64,000 bases of DNA, from assembly GCA_017311185.1 (NCBI GenBank), contig JAESUZ010001287.1, forward strand, positions 1 through 64,000, written 5' to 3'. Shown here in pieces: positions 1-10,965 of the stretch. Under the pieces are notes generated by a model. That model had not been told where the DNA came from. It ran no database searches and was given only the letters and a program-made list of their open reading frames with translations. Source of the stretch: Proteles cristata cristata (Eukaryota; Chordata; Mammalia; Carnivora; Hyaenidae). The position numbers were made by a program, and so were the translations under genes. Within the stretch, counting starts at the first letter, position 1. Each line of letters starts with the position of its first letter.

Positions 1-66
1 AAGACCGGTGATAAGAAGTCTCTACAGACAGGTAAAAATATCAATGACAGGCACCTCACAGCTTTA

Positions 67-293
67 TTTTTTTAATTTTTAATGTATTTTTATTTATTTT
101 TTAGAGAGAGAGAGAGACAGACTGCATGAGCAGGGGAGGGTCAGAGAGAGAGGAAGACACAGAATCCGAAGACAGGCTCCAGGCTCTGAGCTGTCAGCAC
201 AGAGCCCGACATGGGTCTCCAACTCAGGAACCGTGAGATCATGACCTGAGCCGAAGCTGGACACTCAACCAGACTGAGCTACCCAGGTGCTCC
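67..293 (-). mobile_element. Feline CAN SINE (tRNA-Lys derived)
   Basis: A non-autonomous retroposon, read on the minus strand as tRNA-like head, (CT)n tract and A-rich tail. On the plus strand the T-rich tail is at 67-100, the GA-rich tract at 104-160 and the head complement ends at 293. A 17-bp target-site duplication, ggcacctcacagcttta, flanks it perfectly at 50-66 and 294-310. The perfect duplication fixes both ends. Copies of this family are moved by the L1 machinery and encode no protein. Confidence 0.93.
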
Positions 294-310
294 GGCACCT
301 CACAGCTTTA

Positions 311-839
311 AACCTCATTCTCTTAAATCCTTAGCAGACAGGCATTTGAGTTGATGCCTGAAATTTGCTTTCACGAAATATAAGAACCTTAGATGCCTAG
401 AGTTAAATGCAGTAGGGTGCTAGTGCTAGCACATCCGGGTCCCACAGGAAGCTGGAGGAAGACATACATTAAATGAATATTTTCTTCATCCCATCACATC
501 CATTCTCGCATGGGAAGCACATGACATTCCCACAAACAACCGGAGTCCCCAAGCATCTAACAACACTGTGAGCGAGGATATTGCCACTGAGGGTGTCGTG
601 GCCAGCAAAACTGCAGACACTTATATAGTGCTCCCCCAGATTACCAAGCAAGGCCTTCACATCTAGCCCCACAAACACAACAACCTGCTAGGCGCTCTTT
701 AGTTAATTACTGCTGTGGTATCATCTCCATTTGCAAATGTGTAAATCGAATTAGGCAAATCTAAGCAACCTGAGACTTTAGAAACTGGCACAATCAAAAG
801 TAAAACCACTCTTTTCTGTTTCCATGCCCAGTATTCTTT
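311..839. other. Unique sequence, no gene seen
   Basis: No coding feature and no clear repeat. The part at 690-770 (cells such as tcatctccatttgcaaatg) could be a very worn antisense MIR, but too little is left to call. The short open frames here have no coding character. Confidence 0.5.
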
Positions 840-1012
840 CTCTAGAGCAGGGTTTGTAAAAGTCTGATTCAAGAATCATTTGTAAAGGATCACTAGGGAT
901 GGTTCTTAAAAATGTATATCCTGAACCGCACCCCAGATTTACTACACCAGAATTTGTAGGGGGAGAATCTACATTCATTTGCATTCCTGGGTGACTGTAT
1001 GTAGTCTGAAGT
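840..1012 (+). mobile_element. MER5A-like hAT-Charlie DNA transposon remnant
   Basis: The order of blocks is that of the ancient non-autonomous MER5A element: a ctagagcag start, then a catcacyaggg-type block near 880-905, then an accgcaccccagattta block at 925-945 followed by cagaatttgtaggggg. Strongly diverged and lacking the far terminal inverted repeat, so it is a dead fossil. Family call is by reading only. Confidence 0.6.
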
Positions 1013-1124
1013 TAAAGAAATACTGCTGCGGATCTTCATATGGTATTTCAGTTTGTAAATGGTGTGAAGATTTTTGTTTCAATAGTATCAAGGACTACGA
1101 AAGTATAGCCTTGGGAGTTGGTCT

Positions 1125-1255
1125 GGGGATTAAAAGCATAGAATCTGACACCAAATGGCATGGGTTGGAGTCTTGGCCACTTATGAGTTGCCAAAATTGG
1201 GCAAATCACTGAATCTGTTGCCTGAATTTTCTCACTAAAATGGAGCTGTTGTAAA
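1125..1255 (+). mobile_element. MIR SINE fragment
   Basis: The MIR core order is visible: a gagtcttggccacttatgag block followed by gggcaaatcac and then a ctcactaaaatgg block, which corresponds to the conserved splice-like MIR centre. This is an ancient mammal-wide tRNA-derived SINE. Ends are approximate. Confidence 0.55.
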
Positions 1256-2084
1256 GTATGGTAGCCATGAGAATGCACCCACAGACCCCAACCGTGGGGA
1301 GGTATAATCCATTAAGCAACCAAGGACCCTGGCAGCTGCCCAGTGAAATGGACATCAGCACGTGCACCAGCCCTCCACACCCCCTGCCCCCTGCCACACA
1401 CACACACAGACCCCTGACCACCCTCAACAGGACACAGGAAGGATATTACGGCAGGCCCATTTCTAAAAGACATGAGACTCCTTTACTGGTTAATTTTGAC
1501 TCAAGGACTCCCTGCCCACCTTGCCTAACCTTCCTCAGACTGATGTAACGCCAGACACCTCCACCGAACCTTCCTTCCCTCTCATATTTGAGGGGGAACT
1601 TGCATCCCAACCTCACAGACCCACCAGCCTCTCCAGGCTCCCTCCCTTTTTCTCTCAAAGGCATCTTCCCTAACAAAACACTTGCCTGCTTCATCCTGTC
1701 TTGGCATCTGCTTCTGGGAGGATTTAGACTACTACATAAGGACAAAGTGAGGTAAATTATCGAATATATTTAGAACAAGACTCGGGACACAATGAGTGCC
1801 CAAGAGGGATCTGACATAATGTCACCATTACTCTCACTACTGCTACCACTCCTGCCATCATCCTAGCGACCAGGGGAGGTAGATTCTTCCTCACAACCAT
1901 GCTACCTAACTCACAGTGTTATCATTAATCCAGTTCTAGGTAACTCAATCTATATAAAAGGACTGTGAACATATTCTTAAAATTAAGAACAGAAACAGTT
2001 ATAATTCCTTCTTATAAATTCAAATCTTGGGAGCTGGATTTAAATGGCTAACTCTAAAATACAATGCACATGTTCATTTGTTTT
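1256..2084. other. Unclassified, C-rich at its start
   Basis: The stretch 1,340-1,720 is unusually C-rich on the plus strand, with a short CA run near 1,397-1,408. The ending near 1,700-1,735 (ggcatctgcttctgggagga) resembles the 3' end of some old LTR families, so an eroded LTR is possible but not shown. Open frames of 96 and 99 codons overlap on opposite strands here and look like a by-product of the low-A composition. Confidence 0.35.
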
Positions 2085-2215
2085 AACATCTGTTTTCCCA
2101 CCTGTACCCCCATTCTTAGAGACAATGTCTCATTCATCTTCAGAGTCCCACATCTCTCATGGGGTCTGGATCAAGGTAGGTGTTCATAACTATCTGTAAA
2201 ATAGAATTGTTAAAT
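2085..2215 (+). mobile_element. LINE-2 3' end fragment (tentative)
   Basis: Shows a worn form of the L2 tail: an agagacaatgtctcattcatc block, then a catctctcatgggg block, then gtaggtgttcataa. Only the last part of the element is present. Divergence makes the call modest. Confidence 0.45.
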
Positions 2216-2271
2216 TGTGCAGCTCAATTAAAGGCTTGCAGTAGAAGAGGCAGAAGACTGTATTATTTGTT

Positions 2272-2483
2272 GTTTTTTTTTTTTAATGGTTTTATTTATT
2301 TCTAGGAGAGAGAGACAGCGTGAGCAGGGGAGGGTCAGAGAGGGAGTCACAGACTGAAACAGGCTCCAGGCTCCGAGCTGGCAGTCAGCACAGAGCCCGA
2401 CGCGGGGCTCGAACCCACGAACCACGAGATCATGACCCAAGTGAAAGTCGGACGCTTAACCGACTAAGCCACCCAGGTGCCCC
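2272..2483 (-). mobile_element. Feline CAN SINE, young-looking
   Basis: The head complement at 2,440-2,483 is close to intact and the 18-bp duplication aagactgtattatttgtt is perfect at 2,254-2,271 and 2,484-2,501. The tail side contains atttatttctaggagagaga, a variant shared with the copies at 9,043, 32,937 and 63,907, which suggests one recent subfamily. Confidence 0.93.
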
Positions 2484-2806
2484 AAGACTGTATTATTTGT
2501 TAAGTGATTTATTTTCCATCACAAATCCTACAGCCCTTTAAAATTGGACAAACACTTTATAGATGAAGTAATACCAAGTCAATTCCCAAAAATGAAAATC
2601 ACAATGATGCCTCTGCTAGATAAGCTGTGGGTCAATCCAGGCCTGACTCTACCTACAACTCACTCAATTTGCAATGCAATCTAAATAGAAGAATATTTTT
2701 ATTTGGGGGAAAGAAAGAAATCTTCACTTATACACTATGATAAATATGATGCATGACTATGATCTCAAAATAAAACAGCCAAAAACATAAAGAAATAAAG
2801 AGAGAT

Positions 2807-3015
2807 GGGGCATCTGGGTGGCTCAGTAGGTTAAGCATCCAACCTAGGCTCAGGTCATGCTCTCATGGTTGGAGGGTTTGAGCCCCAATTCAGCCTCTGT
2901 GCTGACAGCTTGGAGCATGGATCCTGCTTCAGATTCTGTGTCTCACTCTCCCTCTGCCCCTCCCCTGCTCACACTCTCTCTCCCTCAAAAATAAATAAAC
3001 ATTAAAAAAATTGAA
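2807..3015 (+). mobile_element. Feline CAN SINE
   Basis: Head begins ggggcatctgggtggctc at 2,807, the CT tract is near 2,940-2,985 and the aaataaataaac tail near 2,989-3,000. The flanks (agaaataaagagagat and aaagaaagagagct) look like an imperfect target duplication. More diverged than the neighbour at 2,272. Confidence 0.9.
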
Positions 3016-5285
3016 AAGAAAAAGAAAGAGAGCTACCTAAACAAACAAACAAAAATCTCCAAACCTCCAAGTTTCATATCAAACTAGGCCTGGCAGTTGG
3101 CAATGATTCAAAACAAAATCCAACATGTGACTGCACAAAACATCAAGTAATGATGCCAATGATTTAAATCCTTTATCAGATAATTACAATCACCATTAGC
3201 AGAAGGCTTAAAGGGGGAAAAAGAAATTAGTATGGAACAGCCATTACAATCATGCTTTCCACTCAGGCCTGCGGTTGAAACACAAAAAATCTGTGCATTT
3301 AAAAACTGTTCCATCTACTCTGAATTTTGAAAAAAATGGGCAAAAGCTTATAAAGGGATTAGTTTTTTAATAAAAGGTTTGCAGTTTTGTCAGATCATCA
3401 GAATATCAAATACAAAACATGATCTTTCCAAACCAAAGCTCTATGTTTGCAAAATAGATGGCAATGTGTAGTACAATTTTTTAATTAAAATAGAAATGCA
3501 CCTTTCATGATCCAATAATTGCATACTTGTAGGGTGAAACAAACAGCACCTGGGAGCATGTCTATTATGAAGGAGTCTGGGTAGACCCTAGTGAAAAATC
3601 CATACTATATCTGAGCGGTCTGAGAAAAACAAAAAGCTTGGTTTCAAAGTATATTACTTGGGCCATACAGATCACACAAAGGTCTCCCGACTTTACAAAA
3701 GCCACAAATAGGGAAAAGAAAGAACGAATGTTAAGAAAGCTGTGGGTTAACTTTTCATCCTGAGATGCTTTCCGACAGTAAAAGATAGCTATGTCAGGAG
3801 TCTACATGTCTGATTTCAAATAAAACATTAAACCATGTTTTTAGCATATTCTTCTTCCTACCCCAAAGATGTGATAAGGACTCATTTTAGGCTCTTGGAT
3901 TTTCTGAAGTGTTCAACAGTCACCTTGCCATTTGCAACAGGCTGAGAAACCTCCCTAAGCTTCTGATCTCTTAGTTTCCAGGAAATGTTTCTTTTGTGAT
4001 ACAGCTGCTGCAGGAGAGTTTTCACACACCCTCCTACAAACTCCCCTCAGACTGGGACAGACACAGTCTTTTGTGCCACAGTTTTGCCTCCAAGCTTCTC
4101 ACCTCCCATCCCTGTGGGCAGCAGAATGGTGGTGGTGGTTTCAGTGATGTGCTCCTGGCATGGCATATTTCTGATGATCACTTAGGGATTTTGGCTGTGA
4201 CACTCAGCCCTGAACCCCCAGGAAACCAGTTTATGGTGAGAAATATGGAAGAGGAGAATTAATTCCCAGTAATTTTTTCCTATTAGCTCTAAAAGATGTC
4301 AACATTAAGAAGTATATCCGATTGACTTTTTAATGTGAAAACCAATTTTTCTAACTTGAAATCTGCTCCTTAATTTCTTATAAGTAACAAAATATAGCAG
4401 GTAGCAATTAGTGGGGGGGGGAGACACTGGTCTGTCTTTTGTATATGCCATTCAGTATTACTAGAGAGCACCATTTACTATACTTGTCAGTGCTGAAATC
4501 AGGGACTACAAAAACTCAGTATATTCACTTACCCCCCTGGATTCAAGAGTACTGTTACTGTTAGAGTTTTAGAAAATCAGCCTTTAAGCTTTCCTTCTCA
4601 CACAAAATAGACTGTTAAGCCACACTGCGAAGTAGGAAAAGTTTCTTTTCACAGCCTTCTACCCTTCTTTCAACATTGCCTACATGGTAGATAGCTCTTG
4701 TTTTGCCTTTTTAGAATCAATTCCTTCTTCTTATATTCACAGGACCCCAAATTTCCTGGAGGATTTGCTCTTTCCTCACTTGCAGCCTGTGCTCTATCAG
4801 TGGCTGAGCCTACTTCCCCGTTTCCAAATCCAGACCCAGAAAGTCAGAATAATAGTCACTGGATCAGAGATGGGAACAAAGCCTTGACCAGGCCAATCAA
4901 TGTGAACCTTGAACTTCAATTACAGTTGTGAGAAAGATACTCTATTTCCTGGAGTTACTTTGAGGAAACATTGTCCATTTAAAATCACTGGTGACCTGAC
5001 TACAACATGGGAAGAATCTGTCCAAGAATGAAGCCAAACGGATAGTACTGTGAGGGGAATGCTGGTTTAATTTAATATTTTTATTCTCCTGTGTTATCCC
5101 CAGGCAAGCTTAAGTCATGATCATGGTTATACTCCTATGCACCCTTTTATCTAATCTGAAAAGCTGTATTTTGCTATGATTAGAGAAAGTGGAAAAGAAG
5201 GCTGCTTTGAGCTCAGGAGTCTTTCTTCCTATTTTCTTGCTCCTTTGTCACCAAGTCGGTCAGAGTAGGGGCTACATAACACTAA
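3016..5285. other. Unique sequence, about 2.3 kb, no gene seen
   Basis: No recognisable transposon and no convincing exon. A G run lies at 4,412-4,419. Two overlapping open frames at 4,684-4,931 on the plus strand read through ordinary sequence without domain or signal features and are treated as chance. The low repeat content makes this one of the larger unique blocks of the window. Confidence 0.5.
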
Positions 5286-5960
5286 AATTAAGACTTTGGA
5301 ACAAGAAAAATTATGAGATAAAGAGGGATGTTACAAAAATTATTTTAAAAGGGTCAATTCATCAAGAAAACACAAAAATTCTAAGCGTATTTGTACCTAA
5401 TAACATATTCAAAATATGTATTCAAAGCAAAATGAGTGCCTCTGAAAGGAGAAGCAGGCAAAGCCATAACGAAACGTGGAGACGTGCACACTCATCATCT
5501 CTCATAAGTCAAAGATCAAGCAGAAAGAAAATCGACAAGGACCAAGAAGTCCTGAAAAACACTATCAATTAATTTGGACCAACTGACATAAAGCACTCTA
5601 TTCAATAATGTACAATGCATGTGCTTTTCAAGCGCACATGGAACATTCAACAGGATAGACCATACGTTGCATCATAAAAACTTAAACAAAATTTTTAATC
5701 TAACTGATGCAAGATTTTTTCTCTGATCATAACAAAATTAAACCAGGAATCAGTAACAAAAAGATACCTAGTAAATCCCCGAAAATTTGAAAGTTAAACA
5801 ACACACTTGTAAATAATCCAGGAGTCAAAGGAAGTTAGAAAATACTCTGAATTTAATGAAAATGAACATACAACACGTCAAAAATTACAGGATGCACCTA
5901 AAGCAGTGCTTAGGAGAAAACGTACAGCATTTAATGCTTGTATTAGAAATGAAGAACAAG

Positions 5961-6076
5961 GAAGCCTGGCTGGCCCAGTCAGAAGAGCTTGCAATGTTGG
6001 GGTCATGAGTTTGAGCCCCACACTAGGTGTAGAGATTACTAAAAATAAAATTAAATAAACTTTCCTTAAAAAAAGA
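5961..6076 (+). mobile_element. Short older carnivore tRNA SINE nested in L1
   Basis: A roughly 115-bp element with a tRNA-like head, a gagtttgagccccacac B-box region and a gtgtagagattactaaaaataa tail, lacking the (CT)n tract of the other SINEs. This matches the older short carnivore SINE form. It sits inside L1 ORF2, so it arrived after the L1. Confidence 0.75.
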
Positions 6077-6468
6077 AAAAGGAATGAAAAACATTCCAAT
6101 ATCAATAATCAAAGTTTCTACCCTGAGAAACTAAAAAAAGAAAGACATGTGGAACTTAAAGCAAGCAGAAGGAAGTAAATAATAAACAGGAAAATGGAAA
6201 ACAGAAGAAAAATTAATGAAACCAAAAGCAGCTTCTTTGAAAAAATCAACTTAATTGATAGAAAAATAAATAAAACTCCCTCCAGACTGACAAAGAAAAA
6301 AGGGAGAAGACACAAATTATCTCTATCAGAATATATCACTACAGACTTCAGAGACATTAAAAGGATTATAGGAGAATGGTAATAACTTTATGGCCATAAA
6401 TTCAAAAACTTAGAGGAAGTGTACCAGGTGAAAACACACTACCATAATGCACTTAAGAAACAGATCGC

Positions 6469-6682
6469 TGGGGCACCTGGGTGGCTCAGTTGGTTGGGCA
6501 TCTGACTTTGGCTCAGGTCATGATGTCGCAGTACATGGATTCAAACCCTGTGTCGGGCTCTGAGCTGAGAGCTCAGAGCCTGGAGCCTGCTTTGGATTCT
6601 GTCTCCTTCTCCCTCTCTGCCCCTACCCTGGTCATGTACTGTCTCTCTCTGTCTCTCTCTCAAAAATAAACATTAAAAAAAT
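6469..6682 (+). mobile_element. Feline CAN SINE nested in L1 ORF2
   Basis: Head starts ggggcacctgggtggctc at 6,469. A (CT)n/gtctctctct tract lies at 6,638-6,661 and the tail caaaaataaacattaaaaaa follows. No clear target duplication could be read, so the 3' end is approximate. Confidence 0.9.
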
Positions 6683-8727
6683 TATTTTTAAGACCTCTTT
6701 CTTAATCTGAATAAAGACCTCTTTAAAACATGCAGCAAACATCCTAATTAATGAATAAGGAATTAATGCTTTTCCCCTATGATGGAGGTCAAGGCAAGGC
6801 TACCTACTATCACCTTGCCTATTCAGTATTAGACTACAGCCCTAGTCATTACAATAAGACATACTAAAAGAAATAAAATGCATACGGATTAGAAAAGAGG
6901 AAATAAAATTGTCTCTACTCACAGGCACTATCATTTCCAATACGGAAAATGTCAAAGCATCTATCAAAAACCTCCTAGACCTAATAAATGAGTTCAACAT
7001 GGCTGCAATCCTACAAGATCAACACATAAAAATCAATCATATTTCTTTACAGTAAGCAATTAACATTTGAAAATTTAAAAAAAATGTTTTGAAGCTCCAA
7101 AAAATTAAATACTTAGCGGTAAATCTAACAAAATATTGCTGTATCTGTTGCTGAAAACTTTAAACCACTGATGAAAGAAGGTAAACAAGAATGTGAATTA
7201 GTAGAAGGATATACTCTATGTGCAGAATGGAAACCTCAATATTGTAGGATTTTAATTTCCCCAATGTTTTAAGATTTGATTTTTCGCAAATCTCTCCCAA
7301 ATGGATCTAAAGATATAATACAATCCCAATCAAGATTCTAGTAGGATTTTTTTTGAAATTTTGAAAAACTGGTTCCATCTAGATTTCAATGAAAAGGAAA
7401 AGAAACTAAAGTATCCCAACCAATTTTAAAATTAAGAACAAAAGTGAGGTATCTCATGTGATTTTGTAATGCTTATTATAAGGCTACAGTAAATAGGACA
7501 GTGTAGTATTGATGCAAGGATAGCTGTATGGCTTATCGGAGCAGAATACAGATTTCAAAAACACACGAAATTAAGTTCTGACAACAGAACAAAAGCAAAT
7601 CAATAAAGACAAAGTGTAGCCTTTTTAATGAATGGAGATGGACAACTGAACATATGGAAGACAAAAAAACCCACCTGTATTTATACCTCATGTGTTACAT
7701 AAAAATTAACTCAAAATGGATCCTACACTTATATGGAAAACATAGAACTATTACACTTTTAGATGCCAACAAGGATTTCTTTGAAATGTTTGGTTAGGCA
7801 AAAAGCTCTTAGATATGACATCAAAACACAACCCATAAAATAAAATTGATAAATTTGGCTTCATCAAAATTGAAAGCTTTGGCTCTGTGAAAGACAGCAA
7901 GTGAAGACTAACTATATAGGGAGGAAAATAGCCACAAATTACATATTCAACAAAGTACTTATATCCTGAAAATATATTTTTTTAATTTTAAAATTCAACA
8001 GGAAGGCAATAAATAAGCCAATTAAAAACTGGATAAAACATTTCAACAGGCATTTCCCCCAAGAAGACCTACAAATGACAAGGGCATGAAAACCTGCCTA
8101 ACATCATTCACATCATAAATGTGAACACTAACAGTAGCAAGTGCTGGCAAAGGTGAAAATACCTGAATACCTTGTTCTGGTGGGAATGCAAAATGGTAGT
8201 CACTCTGGTTAAAGTGTTGGTGGCTTCTTATAACGTTAAATATATGCTTAATATATGACCCAGCAATTCTACTGCCAGTTATTTACTCTAGATTAACACA
8301 ATCTTATGTTCTCACACAAACTTGTAGACAAATATTTACAGCAGCATTATTTGTAATCACCAGAAATTAGAAACAACCCAACTGCCCTTCAGTGAGAGAA
8401 TGGTTAAAGTAACTGCAGGATGTCCACACAACAGAACACAACGCAGAAATAAAAAAGGAATGAACTTCTAACAACTCAACAACATGACATAAGGAGCCAG
8501 ACGTAAAAGGTTACTCTATGCTTCATTCATACAAAATCCTGGAAATAGCACTACTATTTCAGAGATCACTAGTTGTCAGAGGTTAGGGATGGAGGTCAGA
8601 CTTGGTTACAATGGGGAAACACATGGTTTTTTGGAATGATGGAATTTTTCTGTATCCTGAATGTACTGGCAAACGTGTCAAAATTCATAGAACTATGCGC
8701 CAAAAAGTAAATTTTTAAAAATCTGAC

Positions 8728-8845
8728 TTATAAGGCTGACCCTACCACTATCTTGGTAAGTGATTTTGGACAAGATACATCACCTCTTTCAGACCAAATT
8801 TTCTTAAAAGAATATGATGGTGTTGGTCTAAGTGCTTTTACAAGT
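8728..8845 (+). mobile_element. MIR SINE fragment
   Basis: The block gaccctaccactatcttggtaag followed by gattttggacaagatacatc and cacctctttcagacc follows the order of the MIR core. It abuts the end of the L1 3' UTR. Ends approximate. Confidence 0.5.
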
Positions 8846-8873
8846 TTGGCCTTTTGTGACTAACATTACATCA

Positions 8874-9541
8874 TGTGATATTGCTTGGTGATCAAAAAGA
8901 ATGAAATCTTGACATGTGCAACAAAACGGATGGAACTAAAATGTATTGTGCTAAGCGAAATCAGTGCTAAGCGAAATAAGTGAGAGAAAGACAAGTATCA
9001 TTATTTCACTCAGATATAGGATTTAAGAAACAAAATAGATGAGGGGCGCCTGGGTGGCTTAGTCGGTTAAGCGTCCGACTTTCGCTTAGGTCATGATCTC
9101 GCGGTTCGTGGGTTCGAGCCCCGCGTCGGGCTCTGTGCTGACTGCCAGCTCAGAGCCTGGAGCCTGTTTCAGTCTGTGACCCCCTCTCTTTCTGACCCTC
9201 CCCTGCTCACGCTGTCTCTCTCTCTCTCCTAAAAATAAATAAAACATTAAAAAAAAATTAAAAAAAAAATCAAAATAGATGAACATAAGGGAAGCAAAAG
9301 TAAGAAAGAACAGAGAGGGAGACAAATCATAAGAGACTCTTAAATACAGAGAACAAACTGAGGGTTGCTGGAGGGAAGGGAGGTAGGGGGACATACTAAA
9401 TGGGTGATGGGCATTAAGGAGGGCACTTGGGATGAGCGCTGGGTGTCACATGTAAATGACGAATCACTAAATTCTACTCCTGAAACCATGATTACACTAT
9501 AGGTTCACTAACCTGGATTTAAATATAAATAAATAAATAAA
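8874..9541 (+). mobile_element. Carnivore L1 3' end, split by a SINE
   Basis: The part 8,874-9,030 plus 9,271-9,541 matches the carnivore L1 3' terminal region also present at 19,114: a caaatcataagagactctta block, then gagaacaaactgagggttgc, then a gggatgagcgctgggtg block, ending in an (AAAT)n tail at 9,518-9,541. 5' truncated, non-coding, and interrupted by a younger SINE. Confidence 0.8.
9043..9270 (+). mobile_element. Feline CAN SINE, young, nested in L1
   Basis: The 12-bp duplication caaaatagatga at 9,031-9,042 and 9,271-9,282 is perfect. The internal promoter boxes are near intact: the tggcttagtcggttaagcg A-box region and the ggttcgtgggttcgagccc B-box region, with retained CpGs (ctcgcggttcg, ccccgcgtcggg). 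The retained CpGs and the shared subfamily changes with 32,937 point to a recent insertion. Confidence 0.95.
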
Positions 9542-10179
9542 TACTATCATGCAAAAGCTTATCTATTCCCTATCTAAGCTTAACATGTACTCTACAAAAA
9601 GAAATCATTCAGCATTTTGTTTTTTCCTTCAGCAAGGATTCCCAATACCTCACTGAAGCATTATCATCATCAGCATCAGCATCATTATCAACTTTGAGCT
9701 ATCTACACTTTCTGAATTCACCAGATGATTCACCATTTCCAAATTATGAGGCCCACCAAAGAACACAAAAAACTACACAATTGCAAATTATTATTTCTGC
9801 TCTGCAGCAAACTTTACAAAGAAATGAAATACTTAGGGGAAAAACAGATAATGAACTTTTTGACCCTTGGAGAAGAATATAGAATCTATGGGTACGTAGC
9901 CACACTGAATAAATGATATTTAACTCCGTCACTGAGAGCTCTGCTTTATGCCCTGTCACTTGCACTATGGATAAAACACAGGATATGACTGCCATTGTGA
10001 TGCAAATTATGCAGGTTATGGAATAGAGTTTCAATAGGAAATAAAATCTCTCTTTTCAGGAAACCAGAACCTACCAGTCAAAAATGGAATGTTTCTAAAT
10101 CTCTGCTGATATAGAAGACTAAGAGAAAGGGGCAAATTCCTTGAAAAATTAGGTTCACAGTAATTATATTTCTCAGTAT
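9542..10179. other. Unique sequence, no gene seen
   Basis: Contains a short imperfect ATC/AGC trinucleotide run at 9,660-9,692. Overlapping frames at 9,694-9,916 and the minus frame at 9,744-10,034 have no recognisable domain. Confidence 0.45.
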
Positions 10180-10408
10180 CTACTCTAATATGAACCAAAT
10201 GCAAAAATATTCCTTGCAGCATTATTTTTAATAGTGAAATATTATACGTAATCTAAATGCCTACCATTAAGAAACTGGCTAAATAAACTATAATACAATC
10301 ATATGATATAACAATAAAAGCAAATAAATGAATTAAAGCTATAAACATCAAAACTGACAATCCTCTAAGATGTACTGATAGACAAAGATCTTACTTAACA
10401 ATAAGATA

Positions 10409-10598
10409 TATTTTTAACGTTTATTTATTTTTGAGAGAGAGACAGAGTGCCAGCAGGGAGGGGCAGAGAGGGAGACACAGAAACCAAAGCAGGCTCCAGG
10501 CCCTAGGCTGTCAGCACGGAGCCCAACGTGGGGCTCAAACTCACGAACTACAAGATCATGACTTGAGCCGAAGTCGGACATTTACCCAACGGAGCCTC
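10409..10598 (-). mobile_element. Feline CAN SINE nested in L1 relic
   Basis: Plus-strand tail complement ttatttatttttgagagaga begins near 10,419 and the head complement ends near ggagcc at 10,596. The head is worn (acatttacccaacggagcc instead of the usual gctcaaccgactgagcc). Confidence 0.88.
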
Positions 10599-10646
10599 TA
10601 GAATGACTTTTAAACAGGAGTTTAACAGCAGTTCTATATATGCCTT

Positions 10647-10803
10647 TAGTTCTGTATCTGTGTATATGTATATATTATACATATATATGTATATATATAA
10701 ATGTGTGTGTATATATGTGCTGTAGTTCCGTATCTGTGTATATGTATACATTATACATATATATATAAATGTGTGTGTGTATATACATATATACACACAG
10801 ACA
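10647..10803. repeat. 76-bp tandem duplication in TA/TG-rich DNA
   Basis: The unit starting tagttctgtatctgtgtata at 10,647 is repeated from 10,723 as tagttccgtatctgtgtata, followed in both by alternating purine-pyrimidine runs (TA and TG). The two copies differ by a few substitutions and small indels. Such alternating DNA is prone to slippage and cruciform formation. Confidence 0.8.
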
Positions 10804-10965
10804 CACATATAAGCATTTTGAAGGGTACATATTAAGTTCACAACAGGGGTTAACTCCCAGGATAAGGGGAGGGTACTGGGTTTAAGAAAAAGAGACTTTA
10901 AGGGAAAAATGTATTCATGTATATTTATATAACTAAAAATTACTTTCAAACAGAGGATTCAATAA

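Larger units (their letters stand above)
5286..8725 (+). pseudogene. Dead LINE-1 (L1M-type): ORF2 and 3' UTR
   Basis: About 3.4 kb of an old mammalian L1, truncated at the 5' end. ORF2 is recognisable from endonuclease C-terminal sequence (near 5,340-5,560), through the linker (5,880-6,400) and reverse transcriptase (6,700-6,990), to the C-terminal domain (7,780-8,110); the L1 3' UTR follows to about 8,725. ORF2 normally supplies nicking and reverse transcription for L1 and for SINEs. Here it is broken by many stops and frameshifts, by a short old tRNA SINE at 5,961 and by a feline SINE at 6,469. At 6,918-6,929, where the catalytic FADD tetrad should lie, the codons read L-T-G-T. No product is expected. 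Subfamily not assigned. Confidence 0.85.
10180..10965 (+). mobile_element. Old L1 3' UTR relic
   Basis: The text follows an L1 3' UTR: a ccttgcagcattatttttaa block at 10,213, then taagaaactggctaaataaa at 10,268, and after the inserted SINE and AT/GT repeat, a ggggttaactcccaggataa block near 10,845 and an A/T-rich ending. No coding potential remains. Confidence 0.65.

Noticed and set aside
9110..9125. tRNA gene-like B box (ggttcgtgggttcgagccc region) in this and other SINEs
   Set aside because: It belongs to the tRNA-derived head of the CAN SINE. The tRNA fold is not complete and the copy has a SINE body, CT tract and target duplications.
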